Shown: positions 1 through 9,098 of the stretch, one piece after another | Layout of the letters: the number at the start of each line of letters is the position of its first letter | How positions within the stretch are numbered: position 1 is the stretch's first letter | Assembly: GCF_035510375.1 (NCBI RefSeq) | Contig: NZ_DATKHG010000015.1 | Reading direction: 5' to 3' (one strand) | Length of the DNA stretch: 64,000 nucleotides | DNA from: Paenibacillus_I sp035510375 | Lineage (GTDB): Bacteria > Bacillota > Bacilli > Paenibacillales > Paenibacillaceae | The notes under the pieces: generated by a model | Seen by the model: the letters and a program-made list of their open reading frames with translations, nothing else | Told to the model about the DNA's origin: nothing | The model's database searches: none | Translations under genes and position numbers: made by a program

Positions 1-138
1 TTGGCCAAACGAAGGGGCGAGGCAAACTTGATCAATTCAACTTATATGCTCTCCCTATTAAAGACATCTATCTGCTACCTTTGAATAAGCAATTCCGAAA
101 ACAGCTTCAGCTTATTTAAGCGGGTTTACTGAATACTT
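1..138. other. unassigned flank left of truncated permease
   Basis: No gene is recognisable here. The three forward frames give only short open stretches, with stops at 28-30, 82-84, 114-116 and 130-132. None resembles the transmembrane N-terminal half expected upstream of the permease that begins abruptly after it. The stretch is more AT-rich than the genes that follow. It could be a rearrangement junction, a degraded sequence or an assembly join. Confidence 0.5.
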
Positions 139-543
139 ACCGAAATCATTAAAGAATCAGGTTGGGCTTCCATCATTTATGTCGCGGCGATTTCCGGCGT
201 GAATCCTTCGCTTTATGAAGCGGCCAGAATGGACGGCGCGAAAAAACGGCATGAAATCATGCACATTACGATCCCGGCGATTTCAACGACGATTGTTATT
301 TTGTTTATTCTACAGCTCGGCAATATTCTTGAATTGGGTGTCCAGCAGGTGTTCATGCTGTACAATCCGCTTGTATACGAGGTGGGCGACATCATCGACA
401 CCTATGTGTATCGGGTGGGCCTTACGGAGCAGAAATACAGCTTTGCCACAGCGGTCGGCCTGTTTCAGGCAACGGTCGGATTGATCCTGATCTATGCCGC
501 CAACGGTCTTGCCAAACGTTTCAGCGGAGGAGGGCTATGGTAA
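139..543 (+). pseudogene. carbohydrate ABC transporter permease (LplB/YteP type), 5'-truncated
   Basis: This is the C-terminal part of an inner-membrane permease of the LplB family, which imports oligosaccharides or related solutes together with an LplC partner and a lipoprotein. Recognisable sequence starts near codon 142 (ESGWASIIYVAAISGVNP) and includes the EAA-type loop EAARMDGA that docks the ATPase. The hydrophobic stretch TIVILFILQL and a final TM segment ending near 530 follow. Family members are about 300 residues, and only about 135 codons remain. The frame is closed by TGA at 130-132, and no other frame continues the protein upstream. The GTG at 199 is the first in-frame start but lies inside conserved sequence. 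The stop overlaps the next gene. It is either a real pseudogene or a gene cut by a rearrangement or assembly join. Confidence 0.6.
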
Positions 544-1409
544 TGCGGATACGAACGCTTCGCATCGGAAGCCTGGCCAAATACGCCGTTTTGACCGTGT
601 TCGGATTGATTACCTTATTTCCGTTCCTTCACGTTCTGGCGCAGTCGTTCAGCAGTCAAAACGCGATCGTTTCCAACCGGGTAACAATTTTTCCTGTCGA
701 TTTTCAATGGCTGTCCTACCGCATGCTGCTGGGCGACGAATTTTTTTACCGTGCTTTCAGTATTTCGGTACTGAGAACCGCCGCGGGTGTCATGATCAAC
801 ATGGCGCTCACGTGCCTGATGGCGTACCCGCTGTCCAAGCGTACGTTGAAGGGCAAGGCGCTGATCATGAACATGGTTGTTTTCACCATGCTGTTCCAGG
901 GAGGGTTGATTCCGTCTTTCCTGCTGCTGAAGGAATTGCAATTGCTGGATACGCTGTGGGCACTGCTCCTTCCGTCGGCAATCAGCGCTTTCAATCTGAT
1001 TCTGCTGAAAAACTTTTTTCAATCGGTTCCCGACAGCATGGAAGAGTCGGCCATGATCGACGGAGCGGGCCATGGCGCCATTCTGTGGAAAATTTTCGTG
1101 CCGCTTTCCCTGCCGGCGATCGCCACCCTGTCGCTGTTCTATGCGGTGATGCATTGGAATTCTTATTTCGATGCGGTCATGTATATCAGCAACACCGAGT
1201 TGAATCCGCTGCAAGTATATTTGCGGAATATGATCGTACTGAATGATTCCAATATCGAAGTGACCAACAATACCGGACTGTATCTGATTTCACCGGAATC
1301 GCTCAAGGCGGCGACCATTATCGCAAGCGTGCTGCCGATGATCGTCCTCTACCCGTTCATCCAGCGCTACTTCGCGAAAGGAGTGATGCTGGGCGCGTTG
1401 AAAGGATAA
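537..1409 (+). CDS. carbohydrate ABC transporter permease, LplC/YtcP (MalG-like) family
   Basis: Second membrane subunit of the LplABC-type sugar importer, 290 residues, the normal length for YtcP/LplC. An N-terminal TM (about 15-35) is followed by the typical region AFSISVLRTAAGVMINM and several further TM helices. The EAA loop is ESAMIDGAG at about residues 180-190, and the family ending KGVMLGALKG is present. The start ATG overlaps the stop of the truncated upstream permease, and GGAGGAGGG lies a few bases before it. This arrangement indicates translational coupling in one operon. The gene itself looks intact. Its function in this operon depends on an LplB partner, which is incomplete here. 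The ATPase subunit is not encoded nearby, as is usual for this family, which shares an MsmX-type ATPase. Confidence 0.9.
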   Translation: MVMRIRTLRIGSLAKYAVLTVFGLITLFPFLHVLAQSFSSQNAIVSNRVTIFPVDFQWLSYRMLLGDEFFYRAFSISVLRTAAGVMINMALTCLMAYPLSKRTLKGKALIMNMVVFTMLFQGGLIPSFLLLKELQLLDTLWALLLPSAISAFNLILLKNFFQSVPDSMEESAMIDGAGHGAILWKIFVPLSLPAIATLSLFYAVMHWNSYFDAVMYISNTELNPLQVYLRNMIVLNDSNIEVTNNTGLYLISPESLKAATIIASVLPMIVLYPFIQRYFAKGVMLGALKG

Positions 1410-1489
1410 GGGGCGTGCCGGTAGGCATAGGATGCAAGGTCTCAACGCTCGGCAATTCTATGTTATAGTTGACGAAGGAGAGTGTAGCT

Positions 1490-3070
1490 GTGAGAAGGAT
1501 GAGAAGATCGTTAATCGCCTGGCTCGTATTCGTATTATCGTTGACTCTGCTGGCCGCTTGCGGGTCCAACAACGGCCAACCGTCCGGGGAGTCCGGATCC
1601 GCGGCAAAGGAGCCGAACAACGGCGCGGCCGAAGCGCCGCCAGCCGAAGGCACCGGCGAAGCGCCGGCTGTCATCAAGGTGTTCATGCCCGGCGGAGCCA
1701 CCTTTCCCGACGGGGAAGACATCAACAACAACCCATGGGTTCAATTGCTGGAGTCGGAGAACAATGTCGATCTCGACATCGAGTACGGTCCCGCGGCAAC
1801 CGATGAATATATGAACAAGCTTACGCTGAAATTCGCCTCGAACGAGATCCCCGATTTGTTCGTCATTGCCTCCGCCAATCAGAACTGGCTGATGCAGAAC
1901 GCCGCATTGGGCGCCCTGATGGAGCTTGACGGCAAGGTGGAGAAGTATGGAAACCTGATGAACGCCGTCTATCCCGATGCGTGGGAAGCGGCCAAATACG
2001 AAGGGAAAACGTATGCCGTTCCCGTACTGAACGACGGCAATAAGGCGACGGATAACCTGTACATCCGTCAGGATTGGCTTGACAAGCTTGGCCTCGAAGC
2101 GCCGAAGACGCTCGAAGAGTATGTCCAGGTGGCAAGATCGTTCCGCGAAAATGATCCCGACGGCAACGGCAAGGACGATACGTACGGAATCATCGCCTAT
2201 GAGAACATGCTGGGGTGGTCGCATTTGTTCGGCGCATTCGGCGTCATTCCCGGCTACTGGATCGAGAAGGACGGCAAACTGGTCATGTCGGACGTACAGC
2301 CGGAAATGAAAGAAGCGCTGGCTTTCATCAATTCTTTGTACAAAGAGAAGCTGCTCGACAACGAATGGCCGATCACGGATGTTGCCGCATATAACGAGAA
2401 AGTAGCGAACAACCAGGTCGGCATGTATGAAGGAAGCTGGGCCGCTCCGCGGAATGAAATCAATACGAGCAAGCAGAACGACCCGGGTGCGGTATGGACG
2501 GCGATCGCTCCGCCGACCGGCCCCGGCGGCAAGCAGGGCGTGTTTGGAGGCCCCGAGTACAAATCGTTCGCCGTAGTCAGCAGCACCGCCGCGAACCCGG
2601 ACGCAATCCTGCGCATGCTGGACTGGCTGGCGGTTTCCGATAATATCGATAAATTTGTTTTCGGGTTCGACAAGCTGGGTGAAGGATTTATGTATGACAG
2701 GGTGGACGGAAAATACGCGCTCAATTTCGAGAACCACAACAAGTACGGTTACCGCCAGCAGCTCATGTTCATGCAGCCGAAAGAGCTGAACGAGAAGAAG
2801 ATGGAGGCGCTGGGGGCGGATTTCAATCTCGTCGGGACGATCAACAATTCCGTCAAGTACGGCATCCCGAACCGTTATGTCGGTGCGCCCACGCCGTCGA
2901 TGGTAGAGAATTTAAGCGGTCTGGAGAAGCTGAGGGCAGAAACATTCACCAAGATTATCGTCGGCGAGCTGCCCGTCGATGCTTTCGATGACTTCGTGGC
3001 TGAGTACAACGCAAATGGCGGAGAAGCGATGGCGGCCGAAGTGCAGGAATGGTATGCCGGCAAATCATGA
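1490..3070 (+). CDS. extracellular solute-binding lipoprotein (LplA-like, family 1)
   Basis: Membrane-anchored substrate receptor for the adjacent importer, 526 residues from GTG 1490. The start is placed by GAAGGAG at 1474-1480; an earlier in-frame TTG at 1469 overlaps this site and is rejected. The N-terminus has arginines, a hydrophobic run and the lipobox LLAACG. A low-complexity Ser/Gly/Ala/Pro linker to about residue 60 then precedes the binding domain. The stretch DPDGNGKDDTYG is a calcium-site-like motif common in LplA-type proteins of paenibacilli. It follows LplC after about 80 bp and precedes the kinase by 22 bp. The ligand cannot be read from sequence. The downstream genes suggest an oligosaccharide, possibly containing acylated or amino sugars. 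Confidence 0.9.
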   Translation: MRRMRRSLIAWLVFVLSLTLLAACGSNNGQPSGESGSAAKEPNNGAAEAPPAEGTGEAPAVIKVFMPGGATFPDGEDINNNPWVQLLESENNVDLDIEYGPAATDEYMNKLTLKFASNEIPDLFVIASANQNWLMQNAALGALMELDGKVEKYGNLMNAVYPDAWEAAKYEGKTYAVPVLNDGNKATDNLYIRQDWLDKLGLEAPKTLEEYVQVARSFRENDPDGNGKDDTYGIIAYENMLGWSHLFGAFGVIPGYWIEKDGKLVMSDVQPEMKEALAFINSLYKEKLLDNEWPITDVAAYNEKVANNQVGMYEGSWAAPRNEINTSKQNDPGAVWTAIAPPTGPGGKQGVFGGPEYKSFAVVSSTAANPDAILRMLDWLAVSDNIDKFVFGFDKLGEGFMYDRVDGKYALNFENHNKYGYRQQLMFMQPKELNEKKMEALGADFNLVGTINNSVKYGIPNRYVGAPTPSMVENLSGLEKLRAETFTKIIVGELPVDAFDDFVAEYNANGGEAMAAEVQEWYAGKS

Positions 3071-3092
3071 CGGTTGAGGTAAGGGGATAGCC

Positions 3093-4904
3093 ATGAAGAA
3101 GATGATGCCGGGACGGAACAAACCGACGATTAAGCACAAGTTAATCGTACTCGTCGCGGGTCATCTTCTTCTTGTTTCCGTTCTCGTCTATGCACTGTTG
3201 TTTTGGTTTCAATCGGTGCTGGAGGAGAAAATCAGCGCTTTGGCCCTGCAGACGATGGAGACGGTTGTCGGCAACGTGGAGGTATATATCGACAATACCG
3301 TCCGGTTATCCAACACGGTCGCCAGCGACGCCGGCCTGAACAAGCAAATCAGGGATAATCCCGATTTTGCCGATCCGCGCTCGATGTGGTCGCTTGTGCA
3401 AATATTGGAGAAGCTGAAAAGCTACTCGATCACGAATCCGTTCAACTATTCCATCGCGGTCTACAATGAAGAATCGGGCAAGGTGCTGTCGACGAGCGAC
3501 GGCATTTATGCCGCGCCAGTCGAACAGATGGATTGGGCGGAACGGTTAATGCTGGAGGAAGGCAAGCCAATCTTCGTCGGAGCCGGACTGGCCGGGGTCG
3601 TGCCGCCGTATGCGCAGGGAAGCAGCCGTTCCATGATCAGCATTGTCCGGCCGCTCCCGGGCAGGGAACGGAAAAACATTCTGATCGTTAATTCCGATAA
3701 ACAGGTTCTGGATCTGCTCATCGGCGATATCGAGCTGTTCGACGGAACCGGCATCGTCATTGGTAACGGGGAAGGCACGGTCTTTTACCGCAGGGGCAGT
3801 TTGCCCTCCGGTTTCGTATCGGACAGCGGGCGTGCGGACGACGCCGGAGCGCTGCCGTTCGCAACGGTCGAATACGACGGCGAAAAATATATTGCGGTGC
3901 GCAATTATTCGGACACGACGGCCTGGACGGTCAGCCTTCTTATTCCGTACGACGAAATCATGCGGGATGTCACTCGCATGATGAACGCTTCCCTGTTGAT
4001 TCTCGGCGGCATCGCGCTCCTGATGGTGCTGCTGTTCGGCCTGCTGTATGTGCAAATCTTCAACCCTATCAAACGGCTGATTAAAGGTATGGTCATGGTC
4101 GAAAAAGGGCTCACGTTCCATCCGGTGGAAATCAAACGAATGGATGAGCTCGGCTTTTTGCAGCGGCGGTTTAACGATATGGTGCTCAATGAACAGCAGA
4201 TGCGTCGGACGTTACTGGAGGAACAGCTTCACAAAAAGGAAATCGAGCTTAAGTTCCTGCAATCCCAGGTAAATCCGCACTTTCTGTATAACACACTCGA
4301 TTCCATTTACTGGGTGGCGGAGCAAAGCGGCGTCGACGAAATCGGCGACGTCGTGCTGGATTTGTCGAAGTTTTTCCGTATCAGCCTGAGCAAAGGCAAG
4401 GATTTCATCTCCATTCGGGAAACGGTACGGCATCTTGAATATTATTTGCGGATCCAGCAATTCCGCCATGCCGGAAAGGTCGAGGTGGTCTGGGACGTGG
4501 ACGAACGGTTGGCCGAAGTGGAAGTCATGAAGCTGATGCTGCAGCCGGTCGTGGAAAATGCCATTATCCACGGACTGGAGCGGACGGTGGAGGCCTGCCG
4601 GCTGACGATTCGGATACGGCGCGAGGAGGAGTGGCTGTCGTGCAGTGTAGAAGATACCGGGATCGGCATGGATGAGGAAAAGCTGAAGCATTTGATCGGG
4701 GAAATTATCCAGAATGAGGATCCGTCCGGTTCGACGTACGGCATGCGGAATTTGTACCAGCGTCTGCAGATTATATACGGCGAAGACATGCAGTTTTCCA
4801 TTTGGAGCCAAATGGAGGAAGGAACGGTCGTAACGATCCGGATCCGGCTAAGCAGACTCGGAGGTGGCCGGCTTGAAGATGAAAGTCATCATCGTGGAGG
4901 ATGA
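3093..4904 (+). CDS. YesM-type sensor histidine kinase
   Basis: Membrane sensor kinase of 603 residues that should phosphorylate the regulator encoded next. TM1 lies at about residues 18-40. A large extracytoplasmic sensor region (about 41-298) follows, then TM2 (about 299-322) and a HAMP linker. The His_kinase domain has the motif VNPHFLYNTL with the phospho-acceptor histidine near residue 396. The ATP-binding domain has the N-box VVENAIIHGLE and the G-box EDTGIGMDEEK. This is the LytS/YesM subfamily rather than the classical HisKA type. Its end overlaps the next gene by 32 bases, so the two are cotranscribed. Position between the binding protein and the enzymes suggests that it senses the imported glycan or a breakdown product. 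Confidence 0.93.
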   Translation: MKKMMPGRNKPTIKHKLIVLVAGHLLLVSVLVYALLFWFQSVLEEKISALALQTMETVVGNVEVYIDNTVRLSNTVASDAGLNKQIRDNPDFADPRSMWSLVQILEKLKSYSITNPFNYSIAVYNEESGKVLSTSDGIYAAPVEQMDWAERLMLEEGKPIFVGAGLAGVVPPYAQGSSRSMISIVRPLPGRERKNILIVNSDKQVLDLLIGDIELFDGTGIVIGNGEGTVFYRRGSLPSGFVSDSGRADDAGALPFATVEYDGEKYIAVRNYSDTTAWTVSLLIPYDEIMRDVTRMMNASLLILGGIALLMVLLFGLLYVQIFNPIKRLIKGMVMVEKGLTFHPVEIKRMDELGFLQRRFNDMVLNEQQMRRTLLEEQLHKKEIELKFLQSQVNPHFLYNTLDSIYWVAEQSGVDEIGDVVLDLSKFFRISLSKGKDFISIRETVRHLEYYLRIQQFRHAGKVEVVWDVDERLAEVEVMKLMLQPVVENAIIHGLERTVEACRLTIRIRREEEWLSCSVEDTGIGMDEEKLKHLIGEIIQNEDPSGSTYGMRNLYQRLQIIYGEDMQFSIWSQMEEGTVVTIRIRLSRLGGGRLEDESHHRGG

Positions 4905-6465
4905 ACCGAGGGTTCGTCAAGGGCTTTCCGAAACGATCGAATGGGAGCGATTCGGATTGGAGCTCGTCGGCTGCGCTTCCAATGGCGTGGAAGGACTCGA
5001 GCTGTTCAAAATGCATGGCCCGGCGCTGGTCATTGCGGATATCAGGATGCCGGTGATGGATGGGCTTGTAATGACGGAAGCGATATTGGAGCTGCAGCCC
5101 GATACCAGGATCATCATTATCAGCGGCCATGACGAATTCGAATACGCGCAGCGATGTATTGCGCTTGGCGTGACGAATTACCTGTTGAAGCCGATCGGCA
5201 AGAAGCAGTTTCAAGCGGAGCTCGAGAAGGTGACCGGCGGTTGGCTGGCAGAAAGGGAGAAACATGAGCACATTGCGCAGCTCGAGCAAAAGCTGAACAG
5301 TAATCTGCCGATGCTGCGTAATGCATTTCTGGAGGAATGGCTCGGCGGATTGTCCCCGAAGCCCGAGGATTTGCTGCGCGACAGCTTCGCTTTCCTGCAG
5401 ATTCCTTTCGATATTGAACAGCCGGCGGCGCTGGCGATATTTGAACTGGATGCGGAAGGAAGCGGCTGGCGTTCCCTTGCCGACCGCAGACTGCTGGAAT
5501 TCGCGATGCACAACGCGATAGTAGAGATGATCGGGGATAACGGCATAGCGTACCAGCGCGGCAACGGCCAAACCATTGTGCTGTATCAGTCCGTATCGAC
5601 GGACCCGGCTGAGGATCTTATCGTCTGGGTGGAGCGGGCTAAAGCGAAAATCGGCGCTGCTTTGCGTTTGAAGGTAACCGCAGGTGCAAGCTCACGGGCG
5701 TTGCGCGCGACGGAGCTGCACCAATTATTTCAGGAAGTGCAACAGATCATGCGGCTTAGACTATCGCTCGGCACGGATCTCGTTCTCTATGAAGGGATGC
5801 TTCGACCGCTTCATGACCAATTGGCCGTCCTGCACGAAGCCGAAGAAGCGCTGCTGGTGCACGCCGTGGAAATGAACGACGAGGATCAGATTACGGCCAT
5901 AGTAAAGGGATTGTTTGCGGAATGGACCAGGAAAGGGGAACTTTCGTATCCCGACGAGCTTTCGTACCAGTTCATAGGCTTGTTCACAAAGCTTGCCCAC
6001 CGACTCGGCAGAAGCGTCCACAGCTTTCTGGATCGCGGGCAGTTGGAGCAATGGCGGCATCCGGAGCGATTTCGTTCGAAGGAAGAAGTCAGGACATGGT
6101 GGACCGCTCTGTTTGTCAGACTCGGTGAAAGCTATGCCGGCTATCGCTCCGACCGGAGGACGAAAGTGATCCAGCAGGTAATGGACTATATAGACGACCA
6201 TATTTTCGAAAATATTACCCGGGAGGATGCGGCCAAGCATGTCTATATCAATTCGTCCTATTTAAGCCGGCTGTTCAAGGAGGTTACAGGGGAAGTCTTC
6301 TCCGAAACCGTGCTGCGCAAGAAGATGGAGAAAGCAATGCATCTGCTCCAGGCAGACCGCGTCATGGTGTATGAAGTGGCGGAGATGCTCGGCTACAAGG
6401 ATCCGAGCTATTTCGCCAGGGTGTTTAAAAAATATACGGGCAAAAGCCCTTCCGAATTCCAGTAG
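4873..6465 (+). CDS. YesN-type response regulator with AraC HTH domain
   Basis: Cytoplasmic transcription regulator, 530 residues. The receiver domain (1-125) has the acidic pair ED at 9-10, the phospho-accepting Asp near 56 in IADIRMPVMDG and the switch lysine in LLKPIGK. A middle region of about 300 residues without clear motifs follows. The C-terminal AraC/XylS DNA-binding domain (about 430-530) contains HVYINSSYLSRLFKEVTG and YKDPSYFARVFKKYTGKSP. TTG 4873 is preferred as start because GGAGGTGG at 4860-4866 sits 6-7 bases upstream; GTG 4864 and ATG 4879 are alternatives. It is partner to the overlapping kinase and is the likely activator of this glycan locus. Confidence 0.93.
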   Translation: MKMKVIIVEDEPRVRQGLSETIEWERFGLELVGCASNGVEGLELFKMHGPALVIADIRMPVMDGLVMTEAILELQPDTRIIIISGHDEFEYAQRCIALGVTNYLLKPIGKKQFQAELEKVTGGWLAEREKHEHIAQLEQKLNSNLPMLRNAFLEEWLGGLSPKPEDLLRDSFAFLQIPFDIEQPAALAIFELDAEGSGWRSLADRRLLEFAMHNAIVEMIGDNGIAYQRGNGQTIVLYQSVSTDPAEDLIVWVERAKAKIGAALRLKVTAGASSRALRATELHQLFQEVQQIMRLRLSLGTDLVLYEGMLRPLHDQLAVLHEAEEALLVHAVEMNDEDQITAIVKGLFAEWTRKGELSYPDELSYQFIGLFTKLAHRLGRSVHSFLDRGQLEQWRHPERFRSKEEVRTWWTALFVRLGESYAGYRSDRRTKVIQQVMDYIDDHIFENITREDAAKHVYINSSYLSRLFKEVTGEVFSETVLRKKMEKAMHLLQADRVMVYEVAEMLGYKDPSYFARVFKKYTGKSPSEFQ

Positions 6466-6510
6466 CAAAGGGAATAAGGAACGGTCGTTTCGGGAGGGGT
6501 ATCGACACCG

Positions 6511-8076
6511 GTGAATCGGGAGATGAAAGCGGATGTGGCCGTCATCGGCGGCAGCGTCGGAGGCAGCGCGGCTGCAATGGCCGCATGTCGTATGGGAAAA
6601 AAAGTTATTCTATTTGAAGAATGTGAATGGGTGGGCGGCCAATTAACGTCCCAGGCGGTGCCGCCGGATGAGCATCCGTGGATCGAGCAATACGGATGTA
6701 CGAGGAGCTACAGGCAGTTTCGGGAGCGCGTGAGGCATTACTATAGAAGTTATTTTCCGTTGACGAAGGATGCGGTAGTTCGTCCCCTGTTGAATCCCGG
6801 CAATGCCATCGTCAGCCGGATCAGCCATGAACCGCGGGCTGCCTTGGCGGCACTGCGATCGATGATGGCTCCTTACGAGCACAGCGGCCGACTGACGATC
6901 CTTACGGGATACCGGACGGAAGCGTGCGAGCGGGATGGCGACCGGGTGTCGGGCGTGACGCTTCGGTCGCTGAAGGATGGAGAATTACTAACGGTCACGG
7001 CGCCGTTCTTCCTGGACGCGACCGAATGCGGAGATCTGCTGCCGCTGGCACGCATCCCCTATGTGACGGGAGCGGAATCGCAGTCGGAAACAGGGGAGCC
7101 GCACGCGTTGGACGGTCCTCCCGATGCCAGGGATATGCAGGCGGTAACACACTGCTTTGCGATCGACTACATGGAAGGCGAAGACCATACGATCGAGAAG
7201 CCGAAGGATTACGATTTCTGGAAGGAATATCGCGCCGATTTCTGGCCGGACCGGCAGCTCAGCTGGTGTTCACCCCAGCCGAGGACGCTCGCACCGGTAG
7301 AATATTCGTTATTTCCGAGAGGCGAGATGTTCTCTTTGTGGCGCTACCGCAGGGTGATTGACGCAGCACTGTTTGAACCCGGCGCGTTCGAAAGCGACAT
7401 AACCATTGTAAACTGGCCTCAGAACGATTACTGGCTCGGACCGGTAATCGACGTGCCTGAGGAAGAGCGGCAGCGTCATCTGGAAGGGGCAAAGCAATTG
7501 AGCCTGTCTCTCCTCTACTGGATGCAGACGGAGGCGCCTCGTCCCGATGGCAAAGCGGGTTATCCCGGGCTCAGGCTGCGTCCGGATGTGGCCGGCACCC
7601 AAGACGGGCTGGCCCAACAGGTGTATATAAGGGAATCAAGACGTATTCGCGCAGAGTATACGGTGGTCGAACAGGATTTGAGTCCCGATACGAGAGGGGA
7701 GCTGGGATCGGTACGTTATGCGGATTCCATCGGGATCGGATGCTACCATATCGATCTGCATCCGAGCACGTCGGGAAGGAATTACATCGACATCGCCAGC
7801 CTTCCCTTTCATATTCCGCTCGGTTGTCTGCTTCCCGAATCGGCTGTGGACAATGTGCTGCCGGCCTGCAAAAATATCGGAACGACGCACATTACGAACG
7901 GCTGCTACCGTTTGCATCCGGTTGAATGGAATATCGGGGAAGCAGCGGGGTTGCTGGCCGCATTCAGTTTAGAGCGGGGCTGTTCCCCAAAAAGGGTGCG
8001 CAGCGACGGCGGCATCTTGGAAAGCTTTCAACGGCTGCTCTTGCAGGAAGGCATTGAGCTGGCCTGGCCGCGGTAA
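6511..8076 (+). CDS. FAD-dependent oxidoreductase (FAD_oxidored family)
   Basis: Flavoprotein of 521 residues. The N-terminal Rossmann motif VIGGSVGGSAAAMAA (residues 10-24) and the following acidic FEE near residue 37 mark FAD binding. The motif GGQLTSQAVPPDEH next to it, and ATECGDLLPLA near 170, are typical of the FAD_oxidored (PF12831) family. Those proteins cluster with carbohydrate or glycoside catabolic genes and have largely unknown substrates. The C-terminal stretch NVLPACKNIGTTHITNGCYRLHP is also characteristic. The GTG start has GGGAGGGG about ten bases upstream. Together with two Gfo/Idh proteins it suggests oxidation or epimerisation of a sugar, but the substrate is unknown. No signal peptide is seen, so it is cytoplasmic. 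Confidence 0.85.
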   Translation: MNREMKADVAVIGGSVGGSAAAMAACRMGKKVILFEECEWVGGQLTSQAVPPDEHPWIEQYGCTRSYRQFRERVRHYYRSYFPLTKDAVVRPLLNPGNAIVSRISHEPRAALAALRSMMAPYEHSGRLTILTGYRTEACERDGDRVSGVTLRSLKDGELLTVTAPFFLDATECGDLLPLARIPYVTGAESQSETGEPHALDGPPDARDMQAVTHCFAIDYMEGEDHTIEKPKDYDFWKEYRADFWPDRQLSWCSPQPRTLAPVEYSLFPRGEMFSLWRYRRVIDAALFEPGAFESDITIVNWPQNDYWLGPVIDVPEEERQRHLEGAKQLSLSLLYWMQTEAPRPDGKAGYPGLRLRPDVAGTQDGLAQQVYIRESRRIRAEYTVVEQDLSPDTRGELGSVRYADSIGIGCYHIDLHPSTSGRNYIDIASLPFHIPLGCLLPESAVDNVLPACKNIGTTHITNGCYRLHPVEWNIGEAAGLLAAFSLERGCSPKRVRSDGGILESFQRLLLQEGIELAWPR

Positions 8077-8102
8077 ACGTTTTGGAAACGGGAGGAATTG
8101 GA

Positions 8103-9098
8103 ATGAAAATAGCCGTTATCGGCGGGGGGACGATGGGTATGACCTATGCCCGCAACATCGCCAAGATCGAAAACGTCCGGGCAGCGGGAATATGCGATGC
8201 CAATCGGGAGCGCGCGGAGCGGGCGGCCCAGGTATGCGGAACGAACGCTTATACCGATGCCGATGAGCTGCTGAGCAGCGAGCGGCCTGATCTCGTTTGT
8301 GTGTGTTTGCCGACGCCTCTCCATAAGGAGTTTGTGGGAAAGCTGGCCGGGCAGGGCGTGCATGTCATCTGTGAGAAGCCGATTGCGCTCGACCTCGATG
8401 AGGCCGATCAAATGATTGAGGTGTGCGCCCAACATGGAGTCCGTTTGTTTATCGGTCATGTGGTGCGGTTCTTTCCTGCTTATCGGGATGCCGCAGAGAG
8501 AGTGAAGGCCGGCGCGATCGGCAGTGCGGGCATCGCGCATTTCAAACGCTTCGGAGCATACCCCGAAGGCGAAGGAGACTGGTATCGCGACCGGGCGAAG
8601 AGCGGCGGCGTCATCATGGACTTGATGATCCATGACATCGATTTCGCCAGGACCGTCTTCGGAGAAGCAGAGTCCGTCTATGCCAATGTCAGCCGCACGT
8701 CTCATCCGGATATGGAATACGCCCAGGTAACGCTCCGCTTCAGCGGCGGAAGAATGGCCATACTGGAAGGGCTTTGGGGGTATCCGGGGGCGTTTACGAC
8801 CGCTTTCGAAATCGCCGGCAGGCAAGGGGTCATCCGCTTCGACAGCAGTCAGGCGTATTCCCGGATGACAAAGGTTCACGGCGGTGAGAAGGGGCGCGCC
8901 GAGCCGGTGCAGGTTCCGAGAAGCACGATGCTGCACGATCCCTACCACGATGAACTGCTCCATTTCATCGATTGCATCCGAAGCGGGAAAGAACCGCTGG
9001 TCGGTGTGCGGGATGCGTATGAAGCGGTGAAAATCGCCCTCGCGGCCGAGCAGTCGGTTCGGACGAAACAGCCGGTCGGATTGGAGGATCTGCGATGA
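8103..9098 (+). CDS. Gfo/Idh/MocA family oxidoreductase (first of two)
   Basis: NAD(P)-dependent sugar or cyclitol dehydrogenase, 331 residues. The dinucleotide motif is IGGGTMGMTYARNI near residue 6, and the conserved EKP motif (CEKPIALDLDEAD) carries the catalytic lysine near residue 96. GGVIMDLMIHDIDFAR contains the conserved Asp/His pair of the family. ATG 8103 is chosen because GGGAGGAATT precedes it directly; an earlier in-frame ATG at 8082 lacks such a site. It overlaps the next dehydrogenase by four bases (ATGA). Paired Gfo/Idh enzymes next to FAD_oxidored suggest stepwise oxidation or epimerisation of an imported sugar. The exact substrate cannot be assigned. Confidence 0.9.
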   Translation: MKIAVIGGGTMGMTYARNIAKIENVRAAGICDANRERAERAAQVCGTNAYTDADELLSSERPDLVCVCLPTPLHKEFVGKLAGQGVHVICEKPIALDLDEADQMIEVCAQHGVRLFIGHVVRFFPAYRDAAERVKAGAIGSAGIAHFKRFGAYPEGEGDWYRDRAKSGGVIMDLMIHDIDFARTVFGEAESVYANVSRTSHPDMEYAQVTLRFSGGRMAILEGLWGYPGAFTTAFEIAGRQGVIRFDSSQAYSRMTKVHGGEKGRAEPVQVPRSTMLHDPYHDELLHFIDCIRSGKEPLVGVRDAYEAVKIALAAEQSVRTKQPVGLEDLR

